64,000 bases of DNA from Hyphomicrobiales bacterium. GTDB lineage: Bacteria; Pseudomonadota; Alphaproteobacteria; Rhizobiales; Rhizobiaceae. The stretch spans positions 1 through 64,000 of the forward strand of contig UBTY01000040.1 of NCBI GenBank assembly GCA_900468535.1, read 5' to 3'. Made by a program: the position numbers and the translations under genes. Shown in pieces: positions 26,201-34,887 of the stretch; the stretch's first letter is position 1; every line of letters begins with the position of its first letter. The notes beneath the pieces were generated by a model. That model saw nothing but the letters and a program-made list of their open reading frames with translations. It was not told the DNA's origin and did not search any database.

Positions 26201-26507
26201 CGCCATCGGCAACGAAAGCTTTGCCGATGCATCCTTGCGGTCCTCTACATCGGAACTGCGCAAGGTCATCATCAGACATGGTGCGATACAGAACACCCCA
26301 ATCTTTGAAATCTTGGCGACACATGGCGCGGTTTAGCTCAAGGCCATCAGACAAGCGGCTCGGCTGCGTTCTCGGCTCGAAGTTGCCTGTCCGTCGCCTC
26401 GCACCTGATGCAGGCATCCGGATTGGCTGTCGCCGGCGAGCACCTATTCGCCGACTCACATCTGACAAAACGAAATGACTGATGTTTTGATCGAAATGGG
26501 TTGAAGA

Positions 26508-28091
26508 ATGGCAATCGGCTTTGACGGGTTCTTTTCACGACATGACGCAGAAAACCATGACCTGGTTTTCGGCGGTCTGTCTCTCCTGATCGGCTCAGTG
26601 GTGTTTGCCGTCGATATGTTCACTGGCATCGAGGGCGCCGTCGCGGTCCTCTACTCGATAGCCCTTCTGTTCGCTGCCCAAGCCGCCAATCGCAAAGCTT
26701 TAATAGCGCTGTCTGCGACGTTCGTCGCGCTGACCCTTTTCGCGTTCTTCTTTGGCCACGGTCCCGATCCCGACATGCAGGCATTCTTTCGGCTTGTCGT
26801 CGCCCTGGCCTCCCTCAGCGTAACGACGGCGCTGCTCGTTCGAAATGATCAGACAAGGGCGGAGCTGCTAAGGATGAATTCAGCCCTTCGTGAGAGCGAA
26901 ACGCGCTATCGTTCAATTTTCCACGGGACAAGGGTCGCTCTTTGGGAGCGCGACTATTCGCGTCTGCGCCACCACCTCGTCTCGCTGAAAGCGCGGGGCA
27001 TCAGCGACATCAAGCTTCACGCGGGCGACAATCCGGAATTCATCCGGGACTGCGTCCAGATGATCGAGATCGTCGCGGCCAACGCCGCGGCAAACGATCT
27101 ATTGGGAGCGACTCCGGATCACCCCTCCAACTGCGCGATGGCGGGCTACATTCCGCCAGACAGCGCGGCAATCACCGAAGTGCTGCAAGCGATCATGGAT
27201 GGCGCGTCTCATCTTGAACACGACGCGGAAGTCATCAGCGAGAACGGCGAGACAAAGTCCGTTCTGCTCAGCATCGGCTTTCCCGACGATACGTCGGCGT
27301 TCAACCGTGTGATCGTCAGCATGGTGGATGTCACCCAGAGAGAAGAGGCGCGAAAGACGCTGGCAGAGGCACAGGCGGAACTCAGCCGAGCATCGAAGGC
27401 AGCAACCCTTGGGGTCCTTTCTGCGTCCCTCGCACACGAGCTTAACCAGCCGCTCGGCGCAATCGTGGTGAATTCCCAAACGCTTCTCAGGTGGCTGGCT
27501 AGAGACCCGCCTGATCTTGAGGCGGCACGCCGCTCCGCAGAGCGCATTCTGCGTGACGGCAACCGCGCAAGCGAGATCATCAAGAACACCCGCTCAATGC
27601 TGTCAGCGGCTCCGCCTGAAGCCGAGCATATCGATCTCAACACTCTTCTCAGTGAGACGCTGACATTGATGGAGCACGATCTTCAGCGGGAACGCACCGC
27701 CGTCGAAATTATCCAGGAAGAAGAAATTCCTTCGGTGCCCGGCATCAAGATCGAGATGCAGCAGGTCCTGATAAACCTCATCTCCAACGCGGCTCACGCG
27801 ATCGCTGCCGCCGCTGCAAAGCGAAGGCTTGTGACGATCACGTTGAAGAACGAGCATGATGGAGAGCACGTTCTGATCGCCGTCCGCGACACCGGCAACG
27901 GTCTGGACCTGGAAGCAGCACGGAAAATATTCACGCCATTCTTCACGACGAAAAAGAACGGAATGGGCATGGGCCTGTCGATCTGCAGGACCGCTATCGA
28001 GGCCAGAGGAGGAACGCTCGAGGCGCGCAACCATCCCGAAGGAGGCGCCTTGTTTGAGATCCGGCTGCCCAAGGAGAGAGCTGATGCCTGA
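26508..28091 (+). CDS. PAS-type sensor histidine kinase, FixL-like
   Basis: The 527-residue kinase has a three- to four-helix N-terminal membrane domain (about 20-112), then a cytoplasmic PAS-like segment (about 130-285), a short coiled coil, the H-box GVLSASLAHELNQPLGAIVV with His310, N-box QQVLINLISNAAHAI and G-boxes DTGNGLDLE and GMGMGLSICRTAIEARGG. The kinase core is of the FixL/TodS/DctB class with ELNQPL. The gene overlaps the FixJ-like regulator gene by 8 bp, so the two form a pair. No heme-ligand motif of FixL is evident, so oxygen sensing should not be assumed. A homologue of the membrane domain alone is encoded at 47053-47388. Confidence 0.92.
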   Translation: MAIGFDGFFSRHDAENHDLVFGGLSLLIGSVVFAVDMFTGIEGAVAVLYSIALLFAAQAANRKALIALSATFVALTLFAFFFGHGPDPDMQAFFRLVVALASLSVTTALLVRNDQTRAELLRMNSALRESETRYRSIFHGTRVALWERDYSRLRHHLVSLKARGISDIKLHAGDNPEFIRDCVQMIEIVAANAAANDLLGATPDHPSNCAMAGYIPPDSAAITEVLQAIMDGASHLEHDAEVISENGETKSVLLSIGFPDDTSAFNRVIVSMVDVTQREEARKTLAEAQAELSRASKAATLGVLSASLAHELNQPLGAIVVNSQTLLRWLARDPPDLEAARRSAERILRDGNRASEIIKNTRSMLSAAPPEAEHIDLNTLLSETLTLMEHDLQRERTAVEIIQEEEIPSVPGIKIEMQQVLINLISNAAHAIAAAAAKRRLVTITLKNEHDGEHVLIAVRDTGNGLDLEAARKIFTPFFTTKKNGMGMGLSICRTAIEARGGTLEARNHPEGGALFEIRLPKERADA

Positions 28092-28782
28092 ATTGACCGC
28101 ACCGCTACGCGACGCCCGCGACCCGATCATCAATATCGTCGAAGACGACGTATCGATGCGCGAATCCTTGATCGACCTGTTCCATTCGATGAACCTTCAT
28201 GCGGCCGCTTTTGCGAGCCCGGATGAATTTCTTGAACATGCGGAGCTTGCCCGACCCGGCTGCATCGTCCTCGATGTAAGGCTCCCAGGCCTGAATGGGC
28301 TGGATCTCCAGGAGCACCTTGAGCGAAACGGCAGCATGTTGCCGATCGTCTTCATGACCGGATTTGGCGATATCTCGATGAGCGTCAGGGCAATGAAAGC
28401 CGGCGCGATCGATTTCCTGACAAAGCCATTCCGAGATCAGGACATGCTGGACTCGGTACTGGCGGCGATCGAGCAGGATGCCGTCCGCCGCAGGAAGATG
28501 CGCGAGTTTGATGGCTTCACTTCTCGGATGGACACCTTGTCCCCGCGAGAACGAGACGTCCTTGAGGCGGTCGTGGAGGGGCTGATGAACAAACAGATTG
28601 CCTACCGGCTTGGGCTCAGCGAAATCACTGTGAAGCTGCACCGAGCGAGCATGATGAAGAAGATGGAGGTGACCTCCGTCGCGGAGCTGGTTCGTGCCAA
28701 CGAGCGTGTGAGCCGCCATCGAACACTGAAGAAGCAAGCGAACGACAAGCGCCCAGAAAGCAGCGCGTTGCGCGGCCTCTAG
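28084..28782 (+). CDS. FixJ-family response regulator
   Basis: The 232-residue product has an intact receiver (NIVEDDVSM, Asp64 in CIVLDVRLPGLNG, Thr in IVFMTGFGD, Lys in FLTKPFRDQD) and a C-terminal LuxR-type helix-turn-helix (LSPRERDVLEAVVEGLMNKQ, then LGLSEITVKLHRASMMKKM). It starts inside the end of the kinase gene at 26508 (8-bp overlap, GGAGAGAG just before), so translational coupling and partnership are almost certain. The FixLJ-style architecture is common in rhizobia for plant- or redox-responsive systems. Targets are unknown. Confidence 0.94.
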   Translation: MPELTAPLRDARDPIINIVEDDVSMRESLIDLFHSMNLHAAAFASPDEFLEHAELARPGCIVLDVRLPGLNGLDLQEHLERNGSMLPIVFMTGFGDISMSVRAMKAGAIDFLTKPFRDQDMLDSVLAAIEQDAVRRRKMREFDGFTSRMDTLSPRERDVLEAVVEGLMNKQIAYRLGLSEITVKLHRASMMKKMEVTSVAELVRANERVSRHRTLKKQANDKRPESSALRGL

Positions 28783-28879
28783 ACAAGGCTGTAGATGTCA
28801 GGATGAAACGCCGGCGCCATCGGCGCCCTGGCGGAACTCGGCCGGTTTGCCGTGTTTACTGGGTTCCGAGTGAGAGACG

Positions 28880-29461
28880 TTATCTCGTGGCCCGAAGGTC
28901 GGGCAGTCGCTTCATGATGCGCTGCAATGTTCTTCGATGCATCGATAGGCGATTTGCGGCACGCGCCATGTTCGATCCGCTCGAGAGAAATACTTCACGG
29001 ATATGTTCGTCGCGGATTGAGTTCGGCGTCGGCAGCGGCGCTGCGTCCGGAGCATGCAACATATCTCTGCCGAGCAGGATCCCGATCAAGAAATCGATGT
29101 CAGTCGGTTTCGGGATCACGTCCTCTGCACCGGCTCGGACGGCACGCATCGCAATTCCAGGCGTACAGTGGGACGTGAATACGACTATCCTGCAATTCGG
29201 CTGATGCTCGCTCAGCGCGTTGAGCACATCAAACCCGCTTCCCTTATCGAATTTGAGTTCGGTGATCGCATAGGAGAACGCCGTATGAGAGATGGCACCG
29301 ATAGCGGACTCCACACCGTCCACAATAGTAGGTTTCAAACCATTCATGCTAAAGTGCCGCCCAACCTCCATTGAGAGCGTAGTGTCAGGCTCAACGATAA
29401 GAACGGCACCAATTGGCGCCGGGGCCGATGCGGAATTTCCGAGACCGCGTCGAGCAAACAT
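28880..29461 (-). CDS. ActR/PrrA-like response regulator with degenerate receiver
   Basis: The 193-residue product has a receiver-like domain followed by a Fis-type helix-turn-helix (IREVFLSSGSNMARAANRL, then MHRRTLQRIMKRLP), the layout of RegA/PrrA/ActR. The receiver is altered: the phospho-acceptor Asp is Glu68 in AITELKFDKGSG, and the acidic pocket reads VEPDTT instead of VDDD. The Lys (Lys118, PKPTD) and a Thr/Ser (VFTSH) remain. This may be locked in an active-like state or respond to something other than phosphorylation. No RegB/ActS-type kinase is adjacent. Start at 29461 with GGAG upstream. Confidence 0.85.
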   Translation of the reverse strand: MFARRGLGNSASAPAPIGAVLIVEPDTTLSMEVGRHFSMNGLKPTIVDGVESAIGAISHTAFSYAITELKFDKGSGFDVLNALSEHQPNCRIVVFTSHCTPGIAMRAVRAGAEDVIPKPTDIDFLIGILLGRDMLHAPDAAPLPTPNSIRDEHIREVFLSSGSNMARAANRLSMHRRTLQRIMKRLPDLRATR

Positions 29462-29781
29462 AGGCGAGCTCCTTGACCGCCAACCCAAAGACGGGCGGCA
29501 CTTTTGAAGACATTGGTCGTGGGGTTTCACTCATGCCGGAGAGACCGCATGACGAACCGGATACTGTTGCTCCTAGCGTGGAAGGTCGCTGCTGCTCATC
29601 GATGTCATCGGTACCTAATTGTCTGACATCTGTAGCAATTGGCCGCCGCAATGGCGGAACGCATGCTCTGCGAGCCGGTAGATGTTCACCGTTCTTTTGA
29701 TGATCGCGCAAAACCCTGTGGGCTGGATGGAGACCATCTCGAAGGGCCGATGATCTCCATGCCTTGTCTGACTACCTCGGC
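29462..29781. other. 320-bp intergenic region
   Basis: No gene is recognised. It lies between the degenerate response regulator gene and the end of the lipoprotein gene, both on the minus strand, so it must contain the regulator's promoter. No strong hairpin or repeat was seen. Confidence 0.45.
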
Positions 29782-30219
29782 TTACCAGCCGTATCGGCCG
29801 TAACCATAAAAGCCGGTAATCGAAGGACCCCAGACGTTCCAATCCCATGTTGCATCCTGGTAGGTTTGCGCGGCAAGCAACTGACGGTTCGCAATCTTCT
29901 CCTGTAGCCGCGTGGCGCGGTAGCGGTCATAGGCCTGCTCGGTGCCGACATAGAGGCATTGGCAGCCGACAGGATCGGCGTAGACGTAGCTGACCGTATC
30001 GCCATGGGTACGGGTCAGAAACTTGTTCGCAGGAAGACGGTTCAGCATAGCCTGGCGAGCCGGCGTATTCGCCGGGCGCACGATGAAGCCCGCGGCGGCC
30101 AGTCCGTCTTCTTTGTGCTGTACTGACTCAGCGTCGGTCTGGCATGACGTTAACCCCAGCGTCGCAACGATCAGCATGGCGGCTGAAGCAGAGCCGGTTG
30201 GCAGTTTGATGGAAAGCAT
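29782..30219 (-). CDS. Putative lipoprotein, paralogue of the 6164-6613 product
   Basis: The 145-residue product starts MLSIKLPTGSASAAMLIVAT and reaches the lipobox LTSC, so lipidation is expected at Cys26. The mature part has GFIVRPANTPARQAMLNRLP, a YADPVGCQCLYVG segment and the exact motif NRQLLAAQTY found in the protein at 6164-6613. The C-end is rich in Gly and aromatic residues. The start at 30219 is chosen because the longer frame would put 55 residues before the signal peptide. The role is unknown; duplication within 24 kb suggests either old duplication or a mobile accessory family. Confidence 0.82.
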   Translation of the reverse strand: MLSIKLPTGSASAAMLIVATLGLTSCQTDAESVQHKEDGLAAAGFIVRPANTPARQAMLNRLPANKFLTRTHGDTVSYVYADPVGCQCLYVGTEQAYDRYRATRLQEKIANRQLLAAQTYQDATWDWNVWGPSITGFYGYGRYGW

Positions 30220-30421
30220 CTGAAGATCCCTATCTGATGTATCGGCATCACCAGATTGCTTTGGCAGCCACGCGCTTTGAAGCCATACGCTCGTACGGAA
30301 CAGGTATCCTTCGGTATATGTGAGGGCAAAAATGACGCGCTCGCCCGCGTTCGTGGATGCGCAGCACCACGCGGGATCGTGCACTGAGGACTATGCCCGT
30401 TGGCTTATCTTCGGGTTGAGC

Positions 30422-31318
30422 TCAATCCCACCGGATCTCCTTGATGAGATCGACGAAGGCCCGGAGTTTTGCCGGGATATGACGCCGGCCGGGGTAATAC
30501 AAGCATAGCCCCGGATAGGGCGACGTCCAGTCCGACAGGATCCTCACGAGCCGTCCGGAGGCCAGGTCCTCGCCGACCTGCCATTCGTTGAGATAGGCAA
30601 TCCCCGCACCCGCTCTCGTCGCCTGCAGCATTATATCGCTCTCGTCGAGAACAAGACGGCCCGGGACGTTCATGGTGAACGTCTCGCCCCGCCGCTCGAA
30701 CTCCCAATGGTATATTTCCCCGCTCGCCATGCGGCCTCGGATGCACTCATGATGCTGCAGATCGGCAGGAACACGCGGTTGTCCGTGCGCGGCGAAGTAA
30801 TCGGGCGACGCAACGATCGCCGGCCGGACGAAGCGGCTGATCGGAACCACGATCATGTCCGGCGGAACAGCTTCCAATATGCGGATACCCGCATCGAAAC
30901 CCTGAGCATTGATGTCCACCAACGCACCCTCGGTGACGATCTCTACCGACATCTTCGGGTGACGACGCAGATATTCCAGCACAAGCGGAGACAGGACCAT
31001 ACGCGCAGCGCCGAGCGATGTGTTGATCCGCAGTATTCCGGTCGGCTCGGCACGATGCTCATCCGCAAGATCAAGCGCATTGCGGATGGCCGCCAATGCC
31101 GGCGTGATCTCGGCAACGAACTGCTCCCCTGCCGATGACAACGCGACACTACGCGTCGTGCGATTGAAGAGACGCACTCCGATCCGTGCCTCCAGCGCCC
31201 CTATTTGCTGACTTAGAGCCGACGACGATATTCCGAGTTCGCGTGCCGCGGCTCGGAATCCGCCATGTGCCGCTACCGTCATGACCGCCTCCAGCTCCGC
31301 CAGGGTCCCCCGCATCAT
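30422..31318 (-). CDS. LysR-type transcriptional regulator
   Basis: The 298-residue product has the LysR winged helix at residues 5-65 (GGFRAAARELGISSSALSQQ, then RLFNRTTRSVALSSAGEQF) and a substrate-binding domain ending CLYYPGRRHIPAKLRAF. It is of the same subgroup as the LysR at 7570. The open frame continues far upstream over the opposite strand of the aldehyde dehydrogenase gene, but that part is a shadow; the real start is MMRGTLAELEAV at 31318. It is divergent from the aldehyde dehydrogenase gene, its likely target, with 96 bp between. Confidence 0.93.
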   Translation of the reverse strand: MMRGTLAELEAVMTVAAHGGFRAAARELGISSSALSQQIGALEARIGVRLFNRTTRSVALSSAGEQFVAEITPALAAIRNALDLADEHRAEPTGILRINTSLGAARMVLSPLVLEYLRRHPKMSVEIVTEGALVDINAQGFDAGIRILEAVPPDMIVVPISRFVRPAIVASPDYFAAHGQPRVPADLQHHECIRGRMASGEIYHWEFERRGETFTMNVPGRLVLDESDIMLQATRAGAGIAYLNEWQVGEDLASGRLVRILSDWTSPYPGLCLYYPGRRHIPAKLRAFVDLIKEIRWD

Positions 31319-31330
31319 TGTCCGTGATTC

Positions 31331-31365
31331 CTTATCAGCGTGTCCGTATTTGGCCAACTTATCAG
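31331..31365. promoter_or_regulatory. Direct repeats in the LysR/aldehyde dehydrogenase promoter region
   Basis: CTTATCAG occurs at 31331-31338 and again at 31358-31365, 27 bp apart, in the 96-bp region between divergent genes. This could be part of a LysR operator; support is position only. Confidence 0.3.
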
Positions 31366-31414
31366 AGCAATCCACTATTGCTAGATGAAGGGCATCACTT
31401 CCACGGAGACAGAA

Positions 31415-32830
31415 ATGCACACCATCGAAAAGATCTACATCGACGGCCAGTTCATCATCCCGCACGGGACCGAAACCGCTGATCTCTTCAACCCCTCGAC
31501 CGAGGAAAAGATCGGCACGGTACGGCTCGGCGACGTGGAGGATGCCCGAGCGGCCATTGCGGCGGCCAAGCGAGCGTTTCCGGCCTTTTCCCGAACCAGC
31601 AAAGCGGATCGCATCGCCATTCTGAAGCGACTGAGCGCGGCGGTCGCTGCGCGTAGCCAGGAGCTCACTGCCGCCATGGTCGAGGAATATGGCGCTCCGC
31701 AGTATTTCACCGGCTTCTCGGTTGCGAATGCCTCGGCGACCTTTCTGACGCTCGCGAAGGTGCTCGAGGATTACGAATTCACGCAGCGCATCGGCCGCGC
31801 CGAGGTCACGATGCAGCCTGTTGGGGTCGCCGCGGCAATCACCCCTTGGAACAACAACTACGGCTTCATCTGCACCAAGCTTGCGACAGCGATCGCTGCA
31901 GGAACAACGCTCGTCATGAAGCCGAGCGAGATGAGCGCGATCCAGACGCAGCTGCTGACCGAATGCCTGCACGAAGCCGATGTGCCCAAGGGGGTCTTCA
32001 ATATCGTCAACGGCCGTGGCGACATTGTCGGCGCGGAGTTCAGCCGTCATCCCGATATCGCGAAGGTAACCTTCACCGGATCGACGGCGGTCGGCAAGGA
32101 GATCCTTCGCGTCGGCGCCGAAACGCTGAAGCGCGTGACGCTTGAACTCGGCGGCAAAGGACCGAACATCATTCTCGAAGATGCCGATCTCAATACGGTC
32201 ATCCCCAACGTGCTGATGATGGGTCTGATGAACAGCGGGCAGGCATGCGTGGCCGGCACCCGGGTTCTCGTCCCGGAGAGCAGGATGGCTGAGGTGCTGG
32301 AACGGCTCAAGGACGGGATCAAGACTTTCAAGCCCGGCGAACCCACCAGTGCTGAGGTGATGGTCGGGCCGATGGTCAGCAACAAGCAATACGAGCGCGT
32401 GCAGGCCTATATTCGGCTCGGCCTCGAGGAAGGAGCTGAACTGCTTGCCGGAGGACCGGGGCGTCCCGAAGGGATCGATCGTGGCTGGTTCTCGCAGCCG
32501 ACGATCTTCACGAAGGTCAACAACACGATGCGGATCGCCCGCGAGGAGATTTTTGGACCGGTTCTGTGCGTCATTCCTTACCGGGATGAGGAGGAAGCCA
32601 TCCAGATCGCCAACGATACGAGCTACGGTCTCCAGGCCTACCTCAATGGCAGTGACATGGCTCACATGCGGGAACTGGCGGAGCGCATCGATACGGGTCG
32701 TGTCGTCATCAATGCGGCGCCGCACGAGCCGCTCGCACCCTTCGGCGGCTTCAAGCAGTCGGGTATCGGACGCGAGTATGGCGTATTCGGTCTTGAAGCG
32801 TTCCTCGAACGCAAAGCTGTGCTCGCATAA
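31415..32830 (+). CDS. NAD(P)-dependent aldehyde dehydrogenase
   Basis: The 471-residue product is a typical aldehyde dehydrogenase: cofactor region TPWNNNYGFICTKLATAIAAG, Glu244 in LELGGKGPN, catalytic Cys278 in NSGQACVAGTR and EEIFGPVLCVIPY. It oxidises an aldehyde to the acid; the substrate is unknown. The start at 31415 follows GGAG; an ATG ten codons upstream is in frame but lacks a site. It is controlled probably by the divergent LysR. A terminator hairpin follows, then the convergent hdeD-like gene. Confidence 0.93.
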   Translation: MHTIEKIYIDGQFIIPHGTETADLFNPSTEEKIGTVRLGDVEDARAAIAAAKRAFPAFSRTSKADRIAILKRLSAAVAARSQELTAAMVEEYGAPQYFTGFSVANASATFLTLAKVLEDYEFTQRIGRAEVTMQPVGVAAAITPWNNNYGFICTKLATAIAAGTTLVMKPSEMSAIQTQLLTECLHEADVPKGVFNIVNGRGDIVGAEFSRHPDIAKVTFTGSTAVGKEILRVGAETLKRVTLELGGKGPNIILEDADLNTVIPNVLMMGLMNSGQACVAGTRVLVPESRMAEVLERLKDGIKTFKPGEPTSAEVMVGPMVSNKQYERVQAYIRLGLEEGAELLAGGPGRPEGIDRGWFSQPTIFTKVNNTMRIAREEIFGPVLCVIPYRDEEEAIQIANDTSYGLQAYLNGSDMAHMRELAERIDTGRVVINAAPHEPLAPFGGFKQSGIGREYGVFGLEAFLERKAVLA

Positions 32831-32845
32831 GGAACCTGGCAACTG

Positions 32846-32880
32846 TGGGCCGGCCTCAATTCGAGACCGGCCCATGTTCT
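32846..32880. terminator. Terminator hairpin between convergent genes
   Basis: TGGGCCGG (32846-32853) and CCGGCCCA (32867-32874) form an 8-bp stem, with a further CTC/GAG pairing inside and a short loop. TGTTCTGTC follows on the plus strand. It lies 16 bp after the aldehyde dehydrogenase stop and 55 bp from the end of the hdeD-like gene. Confidence 0.55.
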
Positions 32881-32928
32881 GTCGGAAGTCCTTTCTGCTA
32901 CGCGCCGGCAACGGCAACGTCGCGAGTG

Positions 32929-33507
32929 CTACCGCCCTCCGCTTAGCCTTGCGCGTAGCGCCAAACCAAATGCCACGTAGCTCCACCCCTGGAAGATAAG
33001 GTCGACCGTGAGCATAGCTCCAAGCAGCCCCAGACCGACGGCAGGCCAAGTCGCAAGGATGACGACGCCAACCCCAAACGTCAGGATCCCGCTTGCGACG
33101 AGCCAACCCCAGCCAGTCCGCGAACGGTCACGCAGGCCGGCCAAGCACCGCAACACACCGGTCGCAACAAGCAACACGCCAATGACGAACGAGATGCCGA
33201 CAGCTGAGAGTACCGGATCGGAAATGATGAACGCGCTCGCGACTGCGTAGAGCATGCCGCCGAGTACATAGATGGCCCGGCGCTTCCATCCATGGGAAAG
33301 GAAGCCATGAAGCACCTGCATCACCCCACCGGCCAGCATCATTGCGGCAATGTATATGATCGACGCCAGGGTCGAGAGGAACAGGTTTGCGCTCGCGATT
33401 CCGCCCGCGATGAGCAGACCGATGCCAAGAGCGACAAACCACCCCCAGTTCTCTTCGACGTGCTTGATGCCTTTGCCAATGCCGGCGTTTGCTGTGATGG
33501 TAGACAT
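32929..33507 (-). CDS. HdeD family acid-resistance membrane protein
   Basis: The 192-residue product has six membrane helices in three repeated pairs and HdeD/DUF308 features: GWFVALGIGLLIAGGIASAN, WKRRAIYVLGGMLYAVASAF and GILTFGVGVVILATWP. HdeD in E. coli contributes to acid resistance at high cell density; the molecular role is not well defined. The start at 33507 has AAGGA three bases upstream. The minus-strand gene upstream (33561) encodes an exported protein, 53 bp away, and may be in the same unit. Confidence 0.88.
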   Translation of the reverse strand: MSTITANAGIGKGIKHVEENWGWFVALGIGLLIAGGIASANLFLSTLASIIYIAAMMLAGGVMQVLHGFLSHGWKRRAIYVLGGMLYAVASAFIISDPVLSAVGISFVIGVLLVATGVLRCLAGLRDRSRTGWGWLVASGILTFGVGVVILATWPAVGLGLLGAMLTVDLIFQGWSYVAFGLALRARLSGGR

Positions 33508-33560
33508 TCCTTGACCTTTCGGTTGGTTTTGCTGATTGCAGCTGGCGAGATGCAATGAGG

Positions 33561-34103
33561 TCATTCGGCTGCGGCGGCAGCCGCGACCTTCTGTGCGATC
33601 CATTGCTCGATCGTGAGCCCATCTTTCTCGGCTTTTGCGATCGATATGGCGGTGACGGCGGGATCTATCGGGACATTGAAGATGATGTCGTCGACGCCGT
33701 TTGTCGCGAGGACAAGTTTCGTGGCCTGAGATGCGAACTGGCGCACCCGCGCAACCTTGGCCTGATGCGATAGGGTCGCGTCCGACGCGACCGAAGGGCA
33801 ATAGAGCGCGATCAGATGGTTGATGGTATTGCTTGGAGACAGGCCATGCTCGCGCAGAACAGTTATCGCGGATGCCGCGACGCTCGGCTCGGCAAGCTGC
33901 GCCCCGCTCGGCACAACACTGGCTATCGCAGCGGCAAGAGGCAGCGTCTTCAGATCGGCCATCTCAGGACACTCAAGACCGTCGGCTCTGGCTTCGTGCA
34001 AGCTTGTCGCAAGGCACGCGATACCGGCCATGATGATTACTCGTCCCGGCGGCAAACGAGGAATATTGCCGGCCGCCCTCCTCTCTTTGTCACACAGCTT
34101 CAT
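33561..34103 (-). CDS. Exported protein of unknown function
   Basis: The 180-residue product has an N-terminal region with a hydrophobic stretch (VIIMAGIACLATSLHEARA) that looks like a signal peptide cleaved near residue 40, a little long in its N-region. The mature part is helical, with one Cys pair candidate (ECPEMAD and ALYCPSV), and ends with an Ala-rich tail. No family recognised. It lies directly upstream of the hdeD-like gene, in a stretch of small stress-type genes. Confidence 0.72.
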   Translation of the reverse strand: MKLCDKERRAAGNIPRLPPGRVIIMAGIACLATSLHEARADGLECPEMADLKTLPLAAAIASVVPSGAQLAEPSVAASAITVLREHGLSPSNTINHLIALYCPSVASDATLSHQAKVARVRQFASQATKLVLATNGVDDIIFNVPIDPAVTAISIAKAEKDGLTIEQWIAQKVAAAAAAE

Positions 34104-34147
34104 TGCTTCGGCACCTTCCTAAACAGCTTGAAGTCGTCAGTCATTCG

Positions 34148-34369
34148 TCACTGGTCAGCCTGCAATCGTGGTTGATGAGGCGGCAGGCGTTGCGCATCGA
34201 TCCGGCTGCTCGCGCGATGGACCTGATAGGCTGGCTGTTGGCCGCGGCCGTCTATCTCAGCTTCCAGTGGATCGCCCGGTGGGATCTGTTCGTACTCGCC
34301 GGGAACAAGCAGAGGCGCGAACACGCCGGCCAGCATCACGGCAAGAATGAGCAGCATCACGACACGCAT
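34148..34369 (-). CDS. Small membrane or secreted protein, hypothetical
   Basis: A 73-residue ORF begins MRVVMLLILAVMLAGVFAPL, a strong membrane or signal segment, followed by a Pro- and Gln-rich tail. Its ATG overlaps the stop codon of the upstream small ORF (TGATG at 34371-34367), which suggests translational coupling. A GTG one codon earlier is an alternative. No homologue recognised; the ORF could be a degraded remnant. Confidence 0.4.
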   Translation of the reverse strand: MRVVMLLILAVMLAGVFAPLLVPGEYEQIPPGDPLEAEIDGRGQQPAYQVHRASSRIDAQRLPPHQPRLQADQ

Positions 34370-34479
34370 CACCGCGTCATCTCAGTTGAGCTTGGCCGAT
34401 CCTCGTAGGCATAGCCTGCCGTTGGCATGCAAAAGCAGACCACGGCAATCAGGCAGGTCATGATCATTTTGCGATACAT
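34369..34479 (-). CDS. Small secreted peptide, hypothetical
   Basis: A 36-residue ORF starts MYRKMIMTCLIAVVCFCMPT and continues AGYAYEDRPSS, i.e. a signal peptide with a possible cleavage after GYA leaving a very short peptide. GGAG lies 7 nt before the ATG. Its stop overlaps the start of the following ORF. Small size and lack of known family make this uncertain. Confidence 0.4.
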   Translation of the reverse strand: MYRKMIMTCLIAVVCFCMPTAGYAYEDRPSSTEMTR

Positions 34480-34625
34480 CGCCGGCTCCAGAATGACTGT
34501 CGTGCCGAAGCTATCGCAGCGGGCTAAGTCGATGGAATCGAACCATCGTTTGTGTGGCCTATACGTATGTATGGTAGGTACTGGCCACGTTCTTTCTTTC
34601 CTCAAATCATTGAGTTCTTTAGCTT

Positions 34626-34644
34626 CACCTCACAACAAGAGGTG
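34626..34644 (+). promoter_or_regulatory. Hairpin that can hide the ribosome binding site of the 34650 ORF
   Basis: CACCTC (34626-34631) pairs perfectly with GAGGTG (34639-34644) across a 7-nt loop ACAACAA. The right arm is the Shine-Dalgarno sequence of the ORF starting at 34650, and TTTT follows. It could act as an RNA thermometer, a translational switch or a weak terminator. Confidence 0.4.
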
Positions 34645-34649
34645 TTTTC

Positions 34650-34874
34650 ATGAAACAAGTCGCGTTCGAATTAGAGCCGCAGAAAAACCCGAAGCAACCG
34701 CAGGATCGGGAGCCGATCGATGCGCTTCTGACGCGGGATCCGGAAGAGTCTCTTTGGGACCGTCTTTATTGGCAATTCCGCGTATCGCCGCTTCTGGCCG
34801 CCGAGATTGGCGATATCGGCGGACTTCCGATGTCGAACTCTCTAAATCGCGCTTGCCGCCCCGTTCTAGAATGA
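34650..34874 (+). CDS. Small cytoplasmic protein, hypothetical
   Basis: The 74-residue ORF starts MKQVAFELEPQKNPKQPQDR, is hydrophilic, and contains LWDRLYWQFRVSPLLAAEIG. AGGTG is 5-6 nt upstream of the ATG, inside the hairpin at 34626-34644. No family recognised. It is followed 13 bp later by another small ORF on the same strand. Confidence 0.5.
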   Translation: MKQVAFELEPQKNPKQPQDREPIDALLTRDPEESLWDRLYWQFRVSPLLAAEIGDIGGLPMSNSLNRACRPVLE

Positions 34875-34887
34875 GCAAAAACCGCAG

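Noticed and set aside
26508..28782. True FixL/FixJ oxygen sensor
   Set aside because: The gene pair has the architecture, but I see no heme-PAS signature in the kinase, so oxygen sensing is not claimed.
31319..33106. Long upstream extension of the LysR reading frame (open for 894 codons)
   Set aside because: It is the antisense of the aldehyde dehydrogenase gene, with unlikely amino-acid composition; the LysR start at 31318 is clear.
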